Origin: Capillidium heterosporum
Lineage: Eukaryota; Entomophthoromycota; Entomophthoromycetes; Entomophthorales; Capillidiaceae
DNA length: 64,000 nt
Reading direction: 5' to 3'
NCBI GenBank assembly: GCA_016630905.1
Contig: WBMQ01000003.1
Coordinates: 2,976,001 to 3,040,000, forward strand
Shown one piece after another: positions 49,812-61,457 of the stretch (its first letter is position 1; each line of letters starts with the position of its first letter). A program made the position numbers and the translations under genes. The notes below the pieces were generated by a model. It saw only the letters and a list, made by a program, of their open reading frames with translations. It searched no databases and was not told where the DNA came from.

Positions 49812-51347
49812 ATGGAACAGGTCCTATTAACCAGCCACAGTGAAGATAGTACTTTGACTTTGACTTCGTTAACCAACTTTACTAAGCTTTATACATTGAA
49901 GAACATCAACCACAATTTCACCACCAACTCCAAGTTCCTAACTCAGATTATCAACAATGACTATTTAATAACGGTTGAGGCCTCTAGACATTTGGTGCAA
50001 ATTTATGGGTTCAACTCGGAACTTCCTTTGATAAAATTTAGTTTGTCGGAAAAACCCACGTGTTGTTTTGTAGATGGAGGGTACTGCTACTTTGGTATGG
50101 TTAGCGGCAGTATATATGTTTATGGTTTGCCACAAGGAAATTTAGTAAAAGTCATCAAGTCGCATTTCCAAAAAGTAGTTCAAATTTTGGGGAATGATAA
50201 TGTGGTTGTGTCGGCTGGAGAGGATAACGTGGTACATGTGTATAGATTGGCTCAGTAAGTTTTATATCTTTATTTTTCCATTTATCTTTGCTGACAAAAT
50301 TATTTTTAAATTGTAGATTAACCAACACCAACGCCAATCAAGTGGAACCTTACTTTATTATAAATGACTTTAACTTACCTATAAGTAACCTTCAATTCAT
50401 AGCTGGCAAGCCGGATTGGTTAGTCGTTACTAGTTTGGACGGTACTTGTATATTGTACAACTACTTGACCAAGCAGAAGTTGTTTACGTTGGTTGTCAAT
50501 GGAGCTATTACTTGTTGTATATGTGATAATTTAGGAAGTAGGGTTTACTTGGGAACAAAGTCAGGAGTCGTGTATGGCATTCAACTTATTTTAGATAGTC
50601 GGTTGGATAGTGTAGGGAGTTTAGTTATGGTGGGTGGTGAAGATGACTTGGTTACGCTGAAGTTCTTGAGGTCGAGGTAATATTTTATTATTATTATTGA
50701 TTATTGACTTTCTATGCCTTTCCCTCTATTTTGAAAATGCAGTGTTGAACCCTGCCACACCTTGGCCTTTGACCCCTCCAATACGTCGTTGATTGTTGGG
50801 TACGAGGATGGCACCGTTAACTTGTTTGACATCCCATCTCAGCAGGTAATCAAACAGTTACAGCTAGGTAAAGGCAACTTGAAGACCATGATGGTAGTTC
50901 CACTACCTTTGACCCTACACTTGAACAACGGTAAGCGGCAAGGACAGGGACAAGGACAAACCCTACCGTTCCCATTCAAAAGCTTCGATAAAAACTTGGA
51001 AGTCAAGGAGCAAATTAGTTTTATCAACAGGAACTTCAACGAAATTGGTATGGGCTTTTTGGATGGGTGTGGCCTTCAAGTTGGATGGCCTGGGCTTTTG
51101 AATAGGGAAGAAGTCTTGGGTGCTGCTGAGGTAACTTTTTATTTCCTTGATTCTTTTTGTTAATTATTATTCATTTCTTTTTATTTAGGAAGAGGTTGAT
51201 ATCGAGTTGATATCGAATACCAAAAGGGTTAGTAAAAATTCTGATGGCGACAACTTGGAAAATTTGAAGTCAGACTTTCAGAATTTGTACGAGCTGTATC
51301 AGCAACAGAAGAGTATCAATGCCAAGCTGATGGAGAAGTTGGTGTAA
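49812..51347 (+). CDS. IPI3: WD-repeat protein, IPI3/WDR18 type
   Basis: Likely subunit of the Rix1 (IPI1-IPI3-RIX1) complex that works with the AAA ATPase Rea1/midasin in late 60S ribosome assembly (nucleus). Four exons: 49812-50254, 50317-50676, 50743-51130 and 51189-51347; introns of 58 to 66 bases, all in phase; 449 residues. WD-like blades are seen at VVSAGEDNVVHVYRL, then the family-typical linker DFNLPISNLQFIAGKPDWLV with SLDGTCILYNYLTKQKL and GAITCCICDNLGSRVYLGTK. A later blade HTLAFDPSNTSLIVGYEDGT is followed by VNLFDIPSQQVIKQLQLGKG. The C terminus is a short coiled coil (LKSDFQNLYELYQQQKSINA), as expected for IPI3. A glutamine/glycine-rich loop (GKRQGQGQGQ) sits in the last blade. 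Another WD protein with a C-terminal coiled coil cannot be excluded. Confidence 0.72.
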
Positions 51348-51708
51348 AAAATCAACTTGAATGTTTTTACGATTAGTTGAGGATAGCTGTAAACTAAAAA
51401 ATTGAAGCTGAAGTTGGCTATTAAAATTAGTATAGAATGTAAGTGATCTTTCATCTCTAATTTAAACTTTTAAACTGATAGTTTTTTGATTTTTATAAGA
51501 TTTTGTAGATTAGACTTTAGATTTAGTTAGCACATAGCCAAGTTTTAACTTTGTATGAATTCCGTCAATATATTTCTGATAGGCTTTGTGTATACTAACT
51601 ATCAACTATTTAGCATCATTAATGATACCGTATAAACTTTCATTATTAAATAACTTAAAATTACAAATAAATGTTTATTAAATTTTGAGGATATATATAA
51701 TCAACAAT
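51348..51708. other. Intergenic stretch
   Basis: AT-rich spacer between two convergent genes. Nothing recognised. Confidence 0.4.
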
Positions 51709-52741
51709 CATGTATTTTCTCGTCATCCATAAAAATGGATATAAGAAAGGTTACATCACTCCTCGACGACCTAGAATACGTACTCCCATTGAAATTTCTG
51801 CTTCCATAGTCGTAGTACACATAGCTATAGTTGGAATGGTGTGTCGTTAAAGAATAAATTTTGAACTGTTTAGTATCATCTATATCTGCAAAACAATCCC
51901 CTTGAGATATTAAGCCATCGGTGATGAGAGAGAGATTGATGCGCTTGTACTTGGTCTCACCATGTGCGGCTAACTGCTCATGGAGGCCGGAGATAGCCTG
52001 CTTGATAGAAGCGTCCTAGTTAGAGATGGTGGAGATTTTGATTTTGAGTCGAGATACTGGTTTGAAACTAAATGGGCCTGAGAGTGGGGGACATGTAAAG
52101 ATGCAGTTGGATCATGGATCAATGTATCGAAAATTGGCGCGGGAGAGTCAATAAAGTTTCGGTTGGCACATGGGTAGGAAGGATTAAAGTTATAGTACAC
52201 TATTTAAAGAAGGGGATAAGTTCTGGTCTATGACTATAATTTCTGTGGAACTTCTTTTTGGTCCGTTCAAAGTCCTTGTTCCACCTACGTTGTTTTTTGA
52301 AATATATTCCACATCACTTTCGACAGTCTGCAGATTTAACAAATCTACATCTTCTAAACTACTCGGCCAAACTGCTTTCAATAAACTAAAAAATTGGTTG
52401 TGGATGCCCTCCAACCTTTCTTGCCTTTCTTTATTAAATCCTTTACTATTGGAAGTGTTATCTTCAATAAAACCTGTACTACCTCTGTCTTTCGTTTTAA
52501 AAAACTGAATTGAAGTTTTGCAATTCTCCAATTTGGTATTGTACCCTGTTGAACTGTGCAATTGTTCGTTTCAAGTTCTTAAGATATCAGCGATAGTTTT
52601 ATCAAGTAGCCCATTGCCTGGAAGGTCACTCATTTGGTTGAAGGCTGGGCTACATTGGATGATGTCCAAGATAGCTTGGGTCTCGGATGAGGATATAATT
52701 GAACCATCTGAAAAGTCAACTTAGTCTTCGAAATGCCTCAT
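51709..52741 (-). pseudogene. Unidentified protein gene with two in-frame stops and a frame change
   Basis: From an ATG at 52741 the minus-strand frame is open to 52190 except for a TAA at 52721-52723 and a TGA at 52571-52573. It reads FSDGSIISSSETQAILDIIQ, NGLLDKTIADILRT and, after the TGA, RQERLEGIHNQFFSLLKAVW with PSSLEDVDLLNLQTVESDVE. Below 52200 the frame shifts: a Pro/Ser/His-rich segment, then from about 52010 KQAISGLHEQLAAHGETKYK, RINLSLITDGLISQGD and YVYYDYGSRNFNGSTYSRSS, ending DDEKIHDC with a stop near 51709. It looks like one soluble protein of about 330 residues, now broken. I do not recognise the family; the LSLITDGL strand is reminiscent of, but not diagnostic for, vWA-type folds. 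Confidence 0.45.
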
Positions 52742-53482
52742 GTTTTCTTGTGGTGATGGCTAACGTCAATTTTGAAATAAAGTCTGTTAGATCTTGGATT
52801 TAATATGGAAAGGATGGTCAACAATATCTATATCACTTAGGGATCACCTATAAACTTGTATAAATATATTTCAACAAATTAAAAGTACTTTTTTGGGTTT
52901 ATTTGATTCAAAATTGCTTCTCCATTTGAAAGTAAAATTTATACAACTTGGTGATAAGCCTAATCTAATACTGTCAATACCACTTAAAGAACTCAAGTTA
53001 ATAGGAAATAGTAAAATTTTGCACTTTGATAGATTCTATTACTACTTTGAGTCAAATTCATTTCAAGTGCATTTCGGTCCACCTTCTAAGCTTACATCTA
53101 ACAGACTTCCATCAAAGCTATGATGAATGCCTCATCTTCGTTTAAATGATGTAAGCTCAATGCTCATTGATAGATTTCTTATCTAGGAAAACATTAAAAT
53201 GTGGATTCCATCGAAATTTTTGATGGGTACTTGTATTTGACTTCGTACCGATTCCGCTAAACAACATTTCATGTGATAGGCGATATGCGAATAATAAAGC
53301 CAACCTCCAATTCCAACCTTTACAATCGTATTCAATTATACAATACTAGTTTTTAAAAATATTACTACATCATAAAATTACCACTGATGCAAAAACTTAA
53401 TGGAATCGTGGGTACTATAGTGGCTTAATACGCCAATGGCAGTATTGGTATGGGAACTTGAGCCAAGTAGGGCTTGCTGCCG
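52742..53482. other. Gene-free stretch before the subtilisin gene
   Basis: AT-rich. A 76-codon frame at 52893-53123 has no recognisable family and is not called. Confidence 0.4.
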
Positions 53483-53490
53483 TATAAATA
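53483..53490 (+). promoter_or_regulatory. TATA box of the subtilisin gene
   Basis: TATAAATA 57 bases before the ATG at 53547. It matches the spacing of the other secreted-enzyme promoters in the window. Confidence 0.5.
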
Positions 53491-53546
53491 GGCTGGAAAA
53501 TTAAAGTAGGAAAGACAAAAAGCATTTATATTTAACAACAGCACTA

Positions 53547-54698
53547 ATGAAATTTTTAAAGACTGTAACTACACTATACCTAATAGGCAGCGCACTTGGA
53601 GCTGCCGATTCCTTAAAGAAGTATATCGTCGCCTTCAAAGAAGATTCCATACTTAACCTCAACCCTTTGGACTTCTTAACTAGTCAGCTTGGTAAAAGTA
53701 CCGAACATTCCGTACTTCAGCAGGTCAACGTAGAGCGTGAGATCAAGCATGTCTTCAACGGGTTTATAGCCTATTTACCCGAATCTCTAGTATCTGTCAT
53801 CAAGAACTTGGATGTCGTTGAGCATATTGTGGAGGATAGTACTATCAACCTAAATGTAATTCAGAACGACGTACCTTGGGGTCTCAATCGCATCAGTCAA
53901 CGGGGCAAAGTAGGTAACTCGACCACCTACAATTTTAAGGAGAATGGAGGCGAAGGCGTTACCGTATATGTAATTGACAGTGGTGTTTATATCAATCATG
54001 ACGAATTCGAGGGTAGGGCTATCGTTGGAAAAGTTATTCGCGCTAATTCTAACTCTGACGATGAACATGGTCATGGCACTCATGTAGCTGGTACTATTGC
54101 CGGTAAAACTTATGGCGTAGCTAAGAAGGCCAACATTGTAGCCGTTAAAGTCTTTGGGGCCGACGGTTCGGGTCAGACTTCTGATATAATAGCTGGTATC
54201 GATTGGGCAGTAGGTGATAAGCGTGGTAAAAAGGGAAATGTCATCAATATGAGCTTAGGCGGTATCTTCAACATTTTACTCAATTTGGCGACAGAAAACG
54301 CTTACCGCAGAGGCTTTGTAGTTGCAGTCGCCGCTGGTAACGAGAACCGTAACGCTTGTTTAGTGAGCCCGGCCTCTAGTATGAGCGCTATCACAGTAGC
54401 AGCTTCCAATATTACCGACTATCGCGCCTTTTTCTCCAACTATGGTCCTTGTGTTGATCTATTTGCCCCTGGACAGAATGTTCTGTCGTCGTGGATCGGT
54501 GGTAAGTCGGCTTCCAAAATTATTTCTGGAACTTCAATGGCCTCACCTCACGTTGCTGGTCTTTCAGCTTACTTTTTGAGTTTGGAAAAGTTGACCAATG
54601 GAGAAGTTACCAGGAAACTAAAGAGTTTAGCTACTAGAGATGCCATCATAGATGCTCGTGGTACTGCAAATTTGCTTGTATATAATGGTGGAGTCTAG
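53547..54698 (+). CDS. Secreted subtilisin-like serine protease (S8, proteinase K type)
   Basis: Extracellular endopeptidase, 383 residues, no introns. Signal peptide (MKFLKTVTTLYLIGSALGAA), then an inhibitor I9 propeptide (KKYIVAFKEDSI, ending around residue 105), then the catalytic domain. The catalytic triad is complete: Asp 144 (VYVIDSGVYINHDEFEGRA), His 176 (HGHGTHVAGTIAG) and Ser 330 (SGTSMASPHVAGLSA). The oxyanion Asn 265 is in VAVAAGNENRNACLVSPAS. The WGLNRIS motif at the start of the mature enzyme, and ALNITD-like SNITDYRAFFSNYGPCVDLFAPG, are typical of proteinase K-type fungal subtilases. No C-terminal extension. Insect- or protein-degrading fungi often carry many of these; the substrate here is unknown. 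Frame fully intact. Confidence 0.95.
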   Translation: MKFLKTVTTLYLIGSALGAADSLKKYIVAFKEDSILNLNPLDFLTSQLGKSTEHSVLQQVNVEREIKHVFNGFIAYLPESLVSVIKNLDVVEHIVEDSTINLNVIQNDVPWGLNRISQRGKVGNSTTYNFKENGGEGVTVYVIDSGVYINHDEFEGRAIVGKVIRANSNSDDEHGHGTHVAGTIAGKTYGVAKKANIVAVKVFGADGSGQTSDIIAGIDWAVGDKRGKKGNVINMSLGGIFNILLNLATENAYRRGFVVAVAAGNENRNACLVSPASSMSAITVAASNITDYRAFFSNYGPCVDLFAPGQNVLSSWIGGKSASKIISGTSMASPHVAGLSAYFLSLEKLTNGEVTRKLKSLATRDAIIDARGTANLLVYNGGV

Positions 54699-55255
54699 AT
54701 ATCAAGTATTTACCATCAATGTAGATGTACTTTCATTTAAAGATCATTACCACCAACAATAAAAATTTGGTAGCATTAATTGGGGTAGATCACTATCTAC
54801 AGTTTTTGATATACGATTTATTTAATTTATATAAATATATACTTTAATACCTACACTTTTACAGTAAATCAGATATACTTTGTATATAGCCAAGAATATA
54901 TTGAGGGAACCTATCTTTCCAATCCATTTCAACCGACCAGTCTAACAAATTCAGCAACTGAAAGTTTCGACAAGCATGAAACTGAAAACTATAAATATAA
55001 ATTCTTGATTAATTGCACCCTAGCTTGATGTTAAAATATAGCTAAAATCATCTAATTTGGAACAAGCCTGTAAAAGAAAGCTTTAATTTACGAAGTTTAT
55101 CAACATCAAAGGGAATTAAATTTTCTTGCTTTGGCTACAACAGTATAGTAAACTTTTGGTTGATCAAACTTTTACTACCAACACCAAAGTACTATTTAAA
55201 TAATCTTTAGGTTCAAATTTATATCGATATCAAAAGAAAAGTAACCTACTCAGCC
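54699..55255. other. Intergenic stretch
   Basis: AT-rich. A TATTTAAATA element near 55192-55201 may serve as TATA box for the small secreted-protein gene at 55256. Confidence 0.4.
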
Positions 55256-55471
55256 ATGCAACTCTTCAATCTACTTAGCATAATTTCGTTGTTTTCGGTA
55301 ATCACCAGCAAGGCAATCGATCGACCTGAAGTTAAAGAGAAATCGAATGGGCTGGAACGACGTATGAATCATCCTTATAATAGCCAAGATTTCTCACTGT
55401 TCAATGGATTTGGTGAGAATTTGGTTGTTGACCTGCTAGGCTCTGGTCAATCTGTCTTCAACGGTAGCTAG
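55256..55471 (+). CDS. Small secreted protein, function unknown
   Basis: 71 residues with a clear signal peptide (MQLFNLLSIISLFSVITSKA). The mature part is about 50 residues, first charged (RPEVKEKSNGLERRMN) then Gly/Leu/Ser-rich with an amphipathic feel (FNGFGENLVVDLLGSGQS). A dibasic ERR could be a Kex2-like processing site about residue 36. No cysteines. It could be a secreted peptide or effector-like protein. It lies between the subtilisin and the tRNA gene. The short length, ATG context and signal peptide support a gene, but there is no family evidence. Confidence 0.5.
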   Translation: MQLFNLLSIISLFSVITSKAIDRPEVKEKSNGLERRMNHPYNSQDFSLFNGFGENLVVDLLGSGQSVFNGS

Positions 55472-55826
55472 ATTTTGAGTGCTTCGGACTGATGTCTTTT
55501 AACTTCCATTTTATAGTAATAATAAACAGCATGCAACTAAATGGTACATATTATATCTTTATTTAAGCTTTTAAGTACAACTATATTCAGTACGGATAGA
55601 TAGCAAGAATATTGTAAAAGGCAACTGAAATATAAAATAAAATAATAAGTTTGCAAGTTACTAGCTAAAATTTCAAGTATACTATATATATTTGGTTTTA
55701 GGTCAATTTTAGGTCATTTAGTTATAAAATAAACGTATATAAGATGATAAAGAAAAGTAAAAGTCAGTTTGTGTTTGATTACCAAATTATAATAATATAT
55801 ATACTATGTTAAATGATATTCAGCAA

Positions 55827-55908
55827 GGCGACTTGCCCGAGTGGTCCAAGGGGTCAGGTTTAGGCCCTGATATGTTAGCATGCGAGGGTTCGAACCCCTC
55901 AGTCGTCA
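55827..55908 (+). tRNA. tRNA-Leu, anticodon TAG
   Basis: The 82-base gene folds as a leucine tRNA. The acceptor stem GGCGACT (55827-55833) pairs with AGTCGTC (55901-55907), with one G-U, and A is the discriminator. The D arm has the A-box-like CCCGAGTGG. The anticodon stem TCAGG/CCTGA encloses the loop TTTAGGC with anticodon TAG, reading CTA/CTN leucine codons. A variable arm and a T arm with B box GGTTCGAACCC follow. There is no intron. A T run after the gene (TTATTTTTT, 55909-55917) is the RNA polymerase III terminator. Confidence 0.95.
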
Positions 55909-55917
55909 TTATTTTTT
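55909..55917 (+). terminator. Pol III terminator of tRNA-Leu
   Basis: A T-rich run (TTATTTTTT) directly downstream of the tRNA gene. Confidence 0.7.
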
Positions 55918-56440
55918 GCTTTTCAAAGTTGGTGCTTGGAGTCTTTTGGTGGTAGGGTCTAGAATAAGAGTTTAAAATATGTTTGATGAATCTATGTAAC
56001 TAGAGTTATATTCTTTCTATTTTCTGCAGGTTCAAAGGACGACAGTTTTAATTTTGGTTTATAGCTTATAAATTGGTAGGCACATAAGTTTTACTTTTAG
56101 TCGTTGATAATGTGTAGGATTTTAAAGTAAAATGGTTCTCTATGCACTGCATTCCTACAGAGTCTATGGAGGTAGAGCTAGAGTACCGGAGGGTGAGGTT
56201 GGAAACAAGTTAATTTTACAACAGTATATGTTGGTTTACATATATCAACTTGCTTTATCACATATTTTCCATTGAAAAATGTGAGCTACTAAAGATATCT
56301 ATATCCTAAGCTATACTAACAAATAAATGTATTTAATGTACTTTAAACTTACAAAAGATATTGTAAGAAAGTTGTGGCCTCAAATTCCAGCTTATAAAAA
56401 TAATATAAGTACAAGCAATTTACTTATCAGGACTTCAACT
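55918..56440. other. Intergenic stretch
   Basis: Between the tRNA and the 3' end of the minus-strand membrane-protein gene. Nothing recognised. Confidence 0.4.
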
Positions 56441-57445
56441 TTAATTCTTAGTACCTTCAGCATCGACCGCTACCAACTGCTTGTAAACCTGCTGCATACT
56501 TTGTGGAGTGAAAGGTAGAATGTACCGTTCCACCGTTGATTGTAAACCTGCTTTTTCATCCAAGTTGGTCAAAGTGTTGGAAAGCTTTTGGTAGGTAACG
56601 TAACTGAACACTAAGGTAACGAAAAATACATCTTTAAATCTATTGGAAAAGAAGTTAGTTTTGGAAAAAAGATAAAGGTAGTACAAAAGTAACCTAACCA
56701 ACAGGTAGAAGGGAATGATCGTTATCTCGTACAGTAGGTTGAATCGCTTGATAGGTCTATAGAATTCACGGATGACAATTGAAGTTTGGGTCGATAGGTT
56801 GCTAACTTTGGTCAGAAAAGCTGCCTCTAATTTGAACCAAGTCGAAAGTCTATACTGCAGGTAGGAAGTTACAGTGGGTACCAAACGGTAAATGAAAAAG
56901 TAGGAGGAGTGGTAGAATGCTTGAGTCAAGTTGGGTATTAAGATAACTGATTTAAAGAAAAGGTTTAAATACGAGTAAAAAATAAAAATTTACCATAGAT
57001 GGGACGGCTGTTCAATAACACCAAATTTAACAGCAGGTTTAAAGCGGCTGTGTCATTCAACAGTTTCTTCAAATATTTGGTGGTGAAGTTGTTGGGCTAC
57101 AATTGAAAATAAAAGAAATGGTGATGATTAGCATTAGGTTTATAAAATTTAGAATTTACCATACGGTTCTTGTAAAAGAGTAAAGCGTAGCTTAGTAGAC
57201 TTGCTCTAAAAAGTCTGTAGTAGTAGTAAGAAGTCAAATTGGTAAAGCTAAATAGTCCTTCTTCCAATACTAGGAGATAGAGCTTAATAAAGTAGTAGAG
57301 GAAGGCGGCGTTGCTAACAAACCAAAGGGATTGGATACTCTAAAATAAAAATGGGAGGTTGGTAAAGTTGGATAAATGAATTGGATGTAGGTTTACTTAC
57401 CACTATTAAACTAGAAAGTTGGTCTCTTATCTCAGAACCTGACAT
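56441..57445 (-). CDS. TMEM33/POM33-family membrane protein
   Basis: ER and nuclear-envelope membrane protein of the TMEM33 family (yeast POM33/PER33, which shape ER tubules and nuclear pore sites). Four exons on the minus strand: 57445-57401, 57339-57160, 57096-56994 and 56946-56441; introns of 47 to 63 bases with GTAAGT/GTAAAT donors and TAG/CAG acceptors, all in phase; 277 residues. Short N terminus (MSGSEIRDQLSSLIV). Hydrophobic helices at LWFVSNAAFLYYFIKLYLLV, RLFRASLLSYALLFY, TAALNLLLNLVLLNSRPIY and FNLLYEITIIPFYLLVRLLL. The blocks 'SLWFVSN..LYYFI', 'LLSYALLFYKN' and 'LLNSRPIY' before a region of soluble helices match the family order. Identification rests on this pattern, so it is moderately sure. 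Confidence 0.6.
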
Positions 57446-60400
57446 CTTGTCTTTACTCGTCTCAATTCGTTGTATATTAGAATTCTCGTATACTAAAGAA
57501 AGTAGAATTTCTGCTCCTCCCTTCAAATTTGTAAAAGAACTTTGATTCAAGGCTTGTTGAAAAAATTATGATAACTTTGTTTCCCCAATTTTACCAAGTA
57601 TAAATGCCAAATCTACATCTTTCGAGGCAAATTTGAATTAAAACTTTTGTTAGTGGTTGAAGTCATGCTGCTTAAGTTTCGATCGGTTTTGATTTAAATG
57701 CCTAAAGATCTGAAAGTAATAGGCTATAGATCATCAGTTTGAATTTCTGCAAATGGATGTGAAAATACTTGAAAGAGAAACTACTTGCAAATTCTTAACC
57801 TGGGTTTAATTACCCATTTTCGAAGTTATATACTTACCTATAGTAATAAAAACGGATATTCGATCTAGGATTTAAATTCTGTAGGTGTAGGTGCCCGAGT
57901 AGTTGCTTTTAGGGCTAAAGATGGATTAGGTGGAAAATGAAACACGTCATGTCAATTTAGATGGATGGATTTCAAGATTCTTTAACGCCAATTTGAACTT
58001 TGAATTTGATGTATCTGCCGTCAAGTAAAGCTATACCCCTAAGGAGTAGAGCTTGCCGTAGCTTGAAAATTTCAACTTTTATACCGGCAATTTGGTTTTA
58101 AACTCCTTTATCTACAGCTACCTCAGAAACCAATTTCTTGCAGACTACCCTCGCTACTTTTAGTACTTGCTTTGAGGAGTCATCATCACTAAGGTTTCGA
58201 TAAAACTACAAATAGAATTGAAAGTTAGGACAGGTTTCAATCAGAATTTATCAATAAAATGTTGTCAGGTCTATATAAATGTAATTCAAGTGACAAAAAT
58301 TGATAGATGATGAACTTTGTAAGAGTTTATAGAATTTTTAAAAGGGATAGGATTTTTGATACAATTGATGTAGTGATGAGTTAAAACTGATGAAATAGAA
58401 GGAAGCTCCAATTTTTTCAAAGTAGAATACAGTAAATTTACTACCTAGATTTGCAAAATAGCTTGGTATTAGGTAGGTGGGAGGTTCTTGATTTGAATTG
58501 GAATGTATATATCTATTTTGCAAATTTTCATTACCACTTTGCACTAGCTTTTACTAAATTTAGCTGAAAATAACTCAAAGTGATAATGAAGAGAACGGAG
58601 TCTATTATATTTCTTTCTGTTCCGTCCGTTCCTATAATCATGATGCCTTAAATTTGGTTAGTTGATATCCCTTGAACTAAATTCGTTTTACCAAACCTAG
58701 CGCCGCTCCTGATTGATATTTGGGCAAATAGATACATCTATAAAACGCTGTTTCAAATTGGACGACTAAAGTGTAAATTTAGTTTGGTACTTGGGATAGT
58801 AGAACCTTATTTTTAGATGTAGTAGATGGTGCATACAGCTTTCATCGACTACTGTATTTAAATTTGGAATATCTATACCTTTTATAGCTACTTGCTGCTG
58901 CTTTTGATGGATGGAAAGTACCAACTTTAGAATTGTAGCTCCAAATTCGGTCAAAATGATACCTACTGTAAAAAAGAATAGGAACTGCTTAACGTCGCAT
59001 CCGCTTATATATGTGTTGTATTCCTTCAACTCATTAGATAAACATATTCCTTTTACTTTGCCTAATTATATCTACAGATACAGCTTGGGAATCGAAACGT
59101 TGCCTTTTTGTAAATTAGAAATTAATGGAAGTTTTGTTTTAATAAACTATAAAATTATATACCATTTAAATTACAAATACTATGTAATGTATTGAAACAA
59201 AGTAGTAGGTATAGTTAGGGCGATTTATGAAAAGAGGGGCTTTATTTGGCTATATGCCAGTTTGACGGTATAGGTACCTGGAGCTATTTTATAGAATATT
59301 GGAATTGAGATGCAGGTATATACTTTCTATATTTAGTTGCGATCGGTTCCAATTGACAGATATTACCAGATCCGTCAAATTTTTATCATATTTGGTTGCA
59401 AAATGCAATGGATTATATAGAACTGTTTAGAATTGATTGTTGTATCTTCTGATCCTACATGCATCGTTCTTTTTATTCCATTGGGTATAGTTTGAGTAAA
59501 TTTTACTGCATCTAGCTTTACCTCTCATAACATTCGATTGATGGAGATGTGTTTGTAAATTAATTATCGTCAATTGGAAAATTCAAAATGCAGGTAAAGG
59601 TGGGATTCTTGGATATATGGAAGCTTATTTTATATATAGAAAGTAAAGCATCATTATAGTAAAAGTTTAATTATAGGTATATTGAAGTTAAAGTATATGC
59701 TTTTTATATAAATAAATTTGTAATAAGTGAAAGATAGGATTTACCATATTGAGAAAAACTTCTTCTTTTTGAGCTAGATACTGCCAGTGCTGTATTGTAG
59801 ATATAGTAGAGGACTTGTACCGCCAAAGTATTTTTAGAAGCTGAACCATAAGTTGGATTCCAAGTTGATAAAAATATTCAAAAGTTCAAGGATATTTTGC
59901 CAAGCTCAGCTGTAAAGCCCTTGCAAAGGTTTGAAAAAAGTGGTTGGACTTGCGGGCCCCCCTAACATCAAAAGAATTTTGTCGAAATTTCCGCTTAGCT
60001 TTCTTTTGATAGTGAGGGTGCTTCTATCACTTTGTGTTGATAACCTAGTAAATTATCCTGTTGTAAACTGGTAAAGCTTACTTGGATTGTAGGAGCTGAA
60101 TTATGCTTTTTATGCAGTACCTTTCAATCGAAACTGATTATATGCATTCTAACCGTATAATTCGTTGCACTAAACCAGAGCTATAGATAGCCCTAAAGTT
60201 AGCAAACTAGGTAGTCCATAGACCTATCAAATTGATTAATTTTTCCCAAGATGAAAGGCATGCGCTACAACCCAGCTACAAAATATTTGCGTTAATGGGA
60301 TCGGAAAATATAAAGAATTTATTGTCAAATATAGCTGGAGAAAATTTTTGGGTAGTTGGGACCGAGATATAGTAGCTCCTTTATCATTAGTCCGACGACC

Positions 60401-61178
60401 TTAACCTGCCAACAACTTTATTTACTCTTTTAGCTGCCGATTTAGGCAGCATATAATATATATGAAACTAAGGCTACTTGTTGGTGCTTTAACTCAGGAG
60501 TCAATTTACCGATCTTGTAATGGACTAGGGGGATCTGTAGGCTTTTGTCTTGATGCTATTACTCCTACAGTCTGGGAGAATATGCTGTGTTTATAAAATG
60601 AGTACTTTTTTATCAGTTTAATGTTGCAATTAGGTACCTATTTTATAGGAACGGGGTATTACTTTTAAAAGAATATTTTAAATTGATTGATATTCTTGTA
60701 GATGGGGTGTGTTGGGCTTAAAAAGTAAGGATCGACGTTAGATCGACGATGGAGTTGAAGAATAAGTTTGATGTTCATTTGTTTTGCCAAGAAAGGAACT
60801 TGGCTCGTAGTCTACTATTTTTGCAAGTAGGATGGAATGGAATGGTATAGCAAGAACAGAATAAAATAAGATATGATAATAGAAAGCAAGTGCAAAATTA
60901 TTTATTTATTTATATTATACTGAGTATCGATGTGAACCAACCACTTTTCCAGTGTAGAGAAGCTCGGTTTAAGAGTTAGGTTGGTGTTTGGTTAAAGATA
61001 AGTATCTTTGAATTTGTCGATAATTCGATAAAGTCGATGGCAATTTTTAAAAGCCCCAACTTTCCAGCCCTTGCCACACTTGGTTGGTAAAGGTAAAGAA
61101 TTGGACATATTTCCAACATAAAATTCAATTGTAATTGGAGTCGATGGTTAGTATGCTATGCTATTAGTATATTTAGGT
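57446..61178. other. Long gene-free stretch (about 3.7 kb)
   Basis: AT-rich. On the minus strand near 59030-58870 an open frame has one strong hydrophobic helix (FLFFFTVGIILTEFGATILK), possibly a fragment of a membrane receptor, but nothing before or after confirms it. Other open frames are short and featureless. Confidence 0.35.
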
Positions 61179-61457
61179 TCATGGGAATGCAGCAATCTTG
61201 GGGGTTAACGAAAATTTGATAGTTAGGGTTGGGCTGCTACTATCGCTACTTTGGAAGAAGCCATGCTCCAACATGTGGTCGAAACTAGGTGTCGACTGTA
61301 CGCTCGATTTTACTTTTTCGAACTCGACCTTCTCAGCTATAGGGTCCTCTTTGCTACTTAGGAAATATAGTTCGGGGCTGGTAGTGGTGGTGGCTGAGGA
61401 CTTTCGCTTGAACTCGAAACTAGTCCTCTTAAAAGCTTTGAAACCTTGGATCTTCAT
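61179..61457 (-). CDS. Small hypothetical protein
   Basis: A 92-codon frame with a true ATG (MKIQGFKAFKRTSFEFKRKS). It is basic at the N terminus, acidic in the middle (SKEDPIAEKVEFEKVKSSV), and Ser/Thr-rich at the end (FFQSSDSSSPTLTIKFSL). Composition is protein-like and less AT-rich than the surroundings. It has no signal peptide, membrane segment or known domain. The opposite strand is also open over the same bases (61198-61464), but with a less natural composition. I cannot assign a function. Confidence 0.4.
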   Translation of the reverse strand: MKIQGFKAFKRTSFEFKRKSSATTTTSPELYFLSSKEDPIAEKVEFEKVKSSVQSTPSFDHMLEHGFFQSSDSSSPTLTIKFSLTPKIAAFP

